Origin: Euleptes europaea
Taxonomy: Eukaryota; Chordata; Lepidosauria; Squamata; Sphaerodactylidae
Length of the DNA stretch: 64,000 bases
Assembly: GCF_029931775.1 (NCBI RefSeq)
Contig: NC_079312.1
Location: forward strand, 16,871,821-16,935,820
Reading direction: 5' to 3'
In this document: positions 62,281 to 64,000 of the stretch, one piece after another
How positions within the stretch are numbered: the stretch's first letter is position 1
Layout of the letters: each line of letters opens with the position of its first letter
Program-made: the position numbers and the translations under genes
The notes under the pieces: model-generated
Databases searched by the model: none
Seen by the model: only the letters and a program-made list of their open reading frames with translations
Told to the model about the DNA's origin: nothing

Positions 62281-63998
62281 CAAACTCCATGCAAACCCAT
62301 GCAACTCAACACGGCCGGGGAAAGTTCCTCGTCTATTCCTCAACAGCCACTACTGACTTTATGTGGCTTTCGTGGCCCATGGGATTGTTTGTTTGCTTCA
62401 TTTTTAAACCCTCCCCCCCCCTGACGGAGCATTGTCTCCAGGGCTCCTCCTTTTCGGAGGGGAGTTCAACAGGTGGATGCCCTCTGGCCAAGGAAACCAC
62501 GCGGTGATTACCATGATCATGAGCGCTGAGGACTGCGCTGCCTTCAAGGAAAAGGGCTGCCTGCCTGACGCAGCGCTCTGGCTTCCTAGTAGAGTTTGGA
62601 AATGTTATATAAAAACATTGCTTTAAAAGGGTTTTTGGATGCCACGGCTAAAAAATGGTTGGAAGACGTCTTCACAGCTCAAGGGGCCAAACAAAGTGCG
62701 AACAGTATTTTTTATAACATTTTCAAACTCTTGATACATCGCTGGGAGTAAAAGTGTGGTAACCTCTGCCGTAACACCTGTCTCCGTTTCAATATATCGG
62801 CATTACTGAATCTGCAAGGCCCGCATCTCTTACGAACAACTCTGAACCAGCCGATTCCTTTCGGTGTTTGGCAAAATGCAGCCGCCTCTGTGCGCAGGAC
62901 CAAAACTCCTTTCCCCACGTTCTTGTCTTACCGGGTCTTTCCAGCCAAGCTGTCAGTCTGATGCTTCCCTGCCACAGGTTTTGGGTGCATGAGGCAAACG
63001 AGGGGGCTTCGCCTGAGTCAAGCTTCTCCTTCACCCAGGCCGCCTTCCTCCCCCAAAGGGGACCCACAGCGGCTTACCTCCTCCTCGCCAGAAAGGTGGA
63101 GGCTGCGCAAGCAGGGAGTGGGGCAGTATATCCCCTGTGTTTACAACACAGACCTTCAGACAAGTTTACCACTGAAGAGGTCTTCTCAAAGATGATGCTC
63201 AACAGAGTAATAGTGTTGAGAGGGATCAGCAGTCACAGAGTCACATCAAATGTGACAACATCTAGATTCGAGTCCAGCAGCACTTCTGAGACCAACAAGC
63301 TTTTTTCAGCTATCAGCTTTCAAGAATCAAAAAATTTCCCCAGATACACAGGAAAGCTTGTTGGTCTCTAAGATGCTCCTTGACTCAAATCTAGCTGTTC
63401 TACTGCACACTGGCACGGCTACCCTCTGAAAGCGCTATAAAAATCTGTTCACTAGTATGCTGCAAGTGTTTTCCATTTCAAAACAAGTCAGAATATAAAA
63501 TCCAGATACTGAAAGGATGTACTCTCCCTCACCCAAAGATCTGTCTCTCTCCCTCTATCATTGACTTCCGCTAGAGGGGGAACAGTTTTTGTGTTTGTTT
63601 TTTTGGCTTGGCGTTCCCTCGCTATCTCTTATCCTTCCTCCTCATATAGTTTCATGTGTTTATATGTTTCAGTTGTTCTAAATATTTACATGAATTTGAA
63701 AAGCTTTTTAACATCTGAAATGTTCTAATGTTCACCACCTCGGGGAGCCTGAATGGGGTGGAAAGGCGGCAGAGATATTTTAAATAAAATAAATAACAAC
63801 CCAATTGCTTATTGAGTAGTTAGAATTACTGACGATTGTGTATCCAACTATGGCTGGCTCTCATTTGAAAACATTTGGCCTTCCAGAAATACAAAGAGAT
63901 GACCGTTAGCGCACTTGCAAGTGAATTTGTCACAGAGATCGTATATGATCCTGAACAGCTTGGACTCTTTATCTGTGAAAATAAGTCAAACTTAAAAT
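62281..63998 (-). other. Distal 5' flank of gene E
   Basis: Inverted homologue of 11.1-12.9 kb, lacking the Sauria SINE of gene B (empty site near 62790). About 62590-62760 is unmatched elsewhere. The window ends inside this block. Confidence 0.62.
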
Positions 63999-64000
63999 AA

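Overview
The window is vertebrate nuclear DNA, almost certainly from a squamate reptile (a lizard). The reasons are the repeat mix (CR1, BovB, L1, a Sauria-type SINE with BovB-like tail, 5S-rRNA-headed SINEs, CORE/MIR-like SINEs, Penelope-like elements, hAT MITEs and a chromodomain Ty3/Gypsy element) together with a cluster of KRAB/C2H2 zinc-finger genes. Nothing bacterial or viral is free-standing here. Species was not determined.

Layout. The window holds a KRAB zinc-finger cluster built from repeats of one gene module: CR1-tail 5' flank, CpG-rich promoter, a five-codon first exon (MPGGS, MPRGS or MPGAS), a 127-nt KRAB-A exon, a 126-nt KRAB-B exon, an optional 303-nt basic linker exon, and one long 3' exon carrying all fingers. 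Five finger arrays and one remnant are present. Plus strand: gene A (finger exon 1062-2899, its 5' exons lie outside the window), gene B (13229-19137), gene C (24756-34347), gene D (38467-47905). Minus strand: gene E (61994-55824), a zinc-finger remnant near 55.1-55.3 kb, and a KRAB-only dead module (52114-49755). Plus and minus groups face tail to tail, with a composite junction near 49.4 kb. Modules B and E are a long inverted duplicate pair (about 11.1-19.7 kb against 55.3-64.0 kb).

Splicing logic. The first exon ends in phase 0. Every internal exon from KRAB-B to the finger exon begins and ends in phase 1, so loss or duplication of KRAB-B or linker exons leaves the frame intact. The genes exploit this: B and E have no linker exon, C has one, D has two, and C has lost the AG of its KRAB-B acceptor. 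Spliced as predicted, B gives 548 aa with 10 fingers, C 854 (or 812) aa with 19, D 921 aa with 18, and E 657 aa with 14. Only C keeps the last finger of the ancestral array.

Mobile DNA. The gene 3' flanks hold CR1 copies and a tRNA-derived SINE. A chromovirus (6152-10873, 5-bp target repeats) sits inside a CR1 tail, has a solo LTR nested in it, and has two empty paralogous sites within the window. Two Penelope-like insertions (3872-4109 and 51057-51718) each form a large inverted repeat with a roughly 35-bp tail and 15-bp target duplications; the first carries a well-formed hammerhead-ribozyme fold on both arms. Shared and private insertions order the duplications: the 5S-SINE in intron 1 and the 3' CR1 are shared by B and E, while the Sauria SINE in B is private.

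Function. By family knowledge, KRAB zinc-finger proteins are nuclear DNA-binding repressors that recruit TRIM28/KAP1, often against transposons. That these genes do so is inference. All splice models and duplicate comparisons were made by eye.
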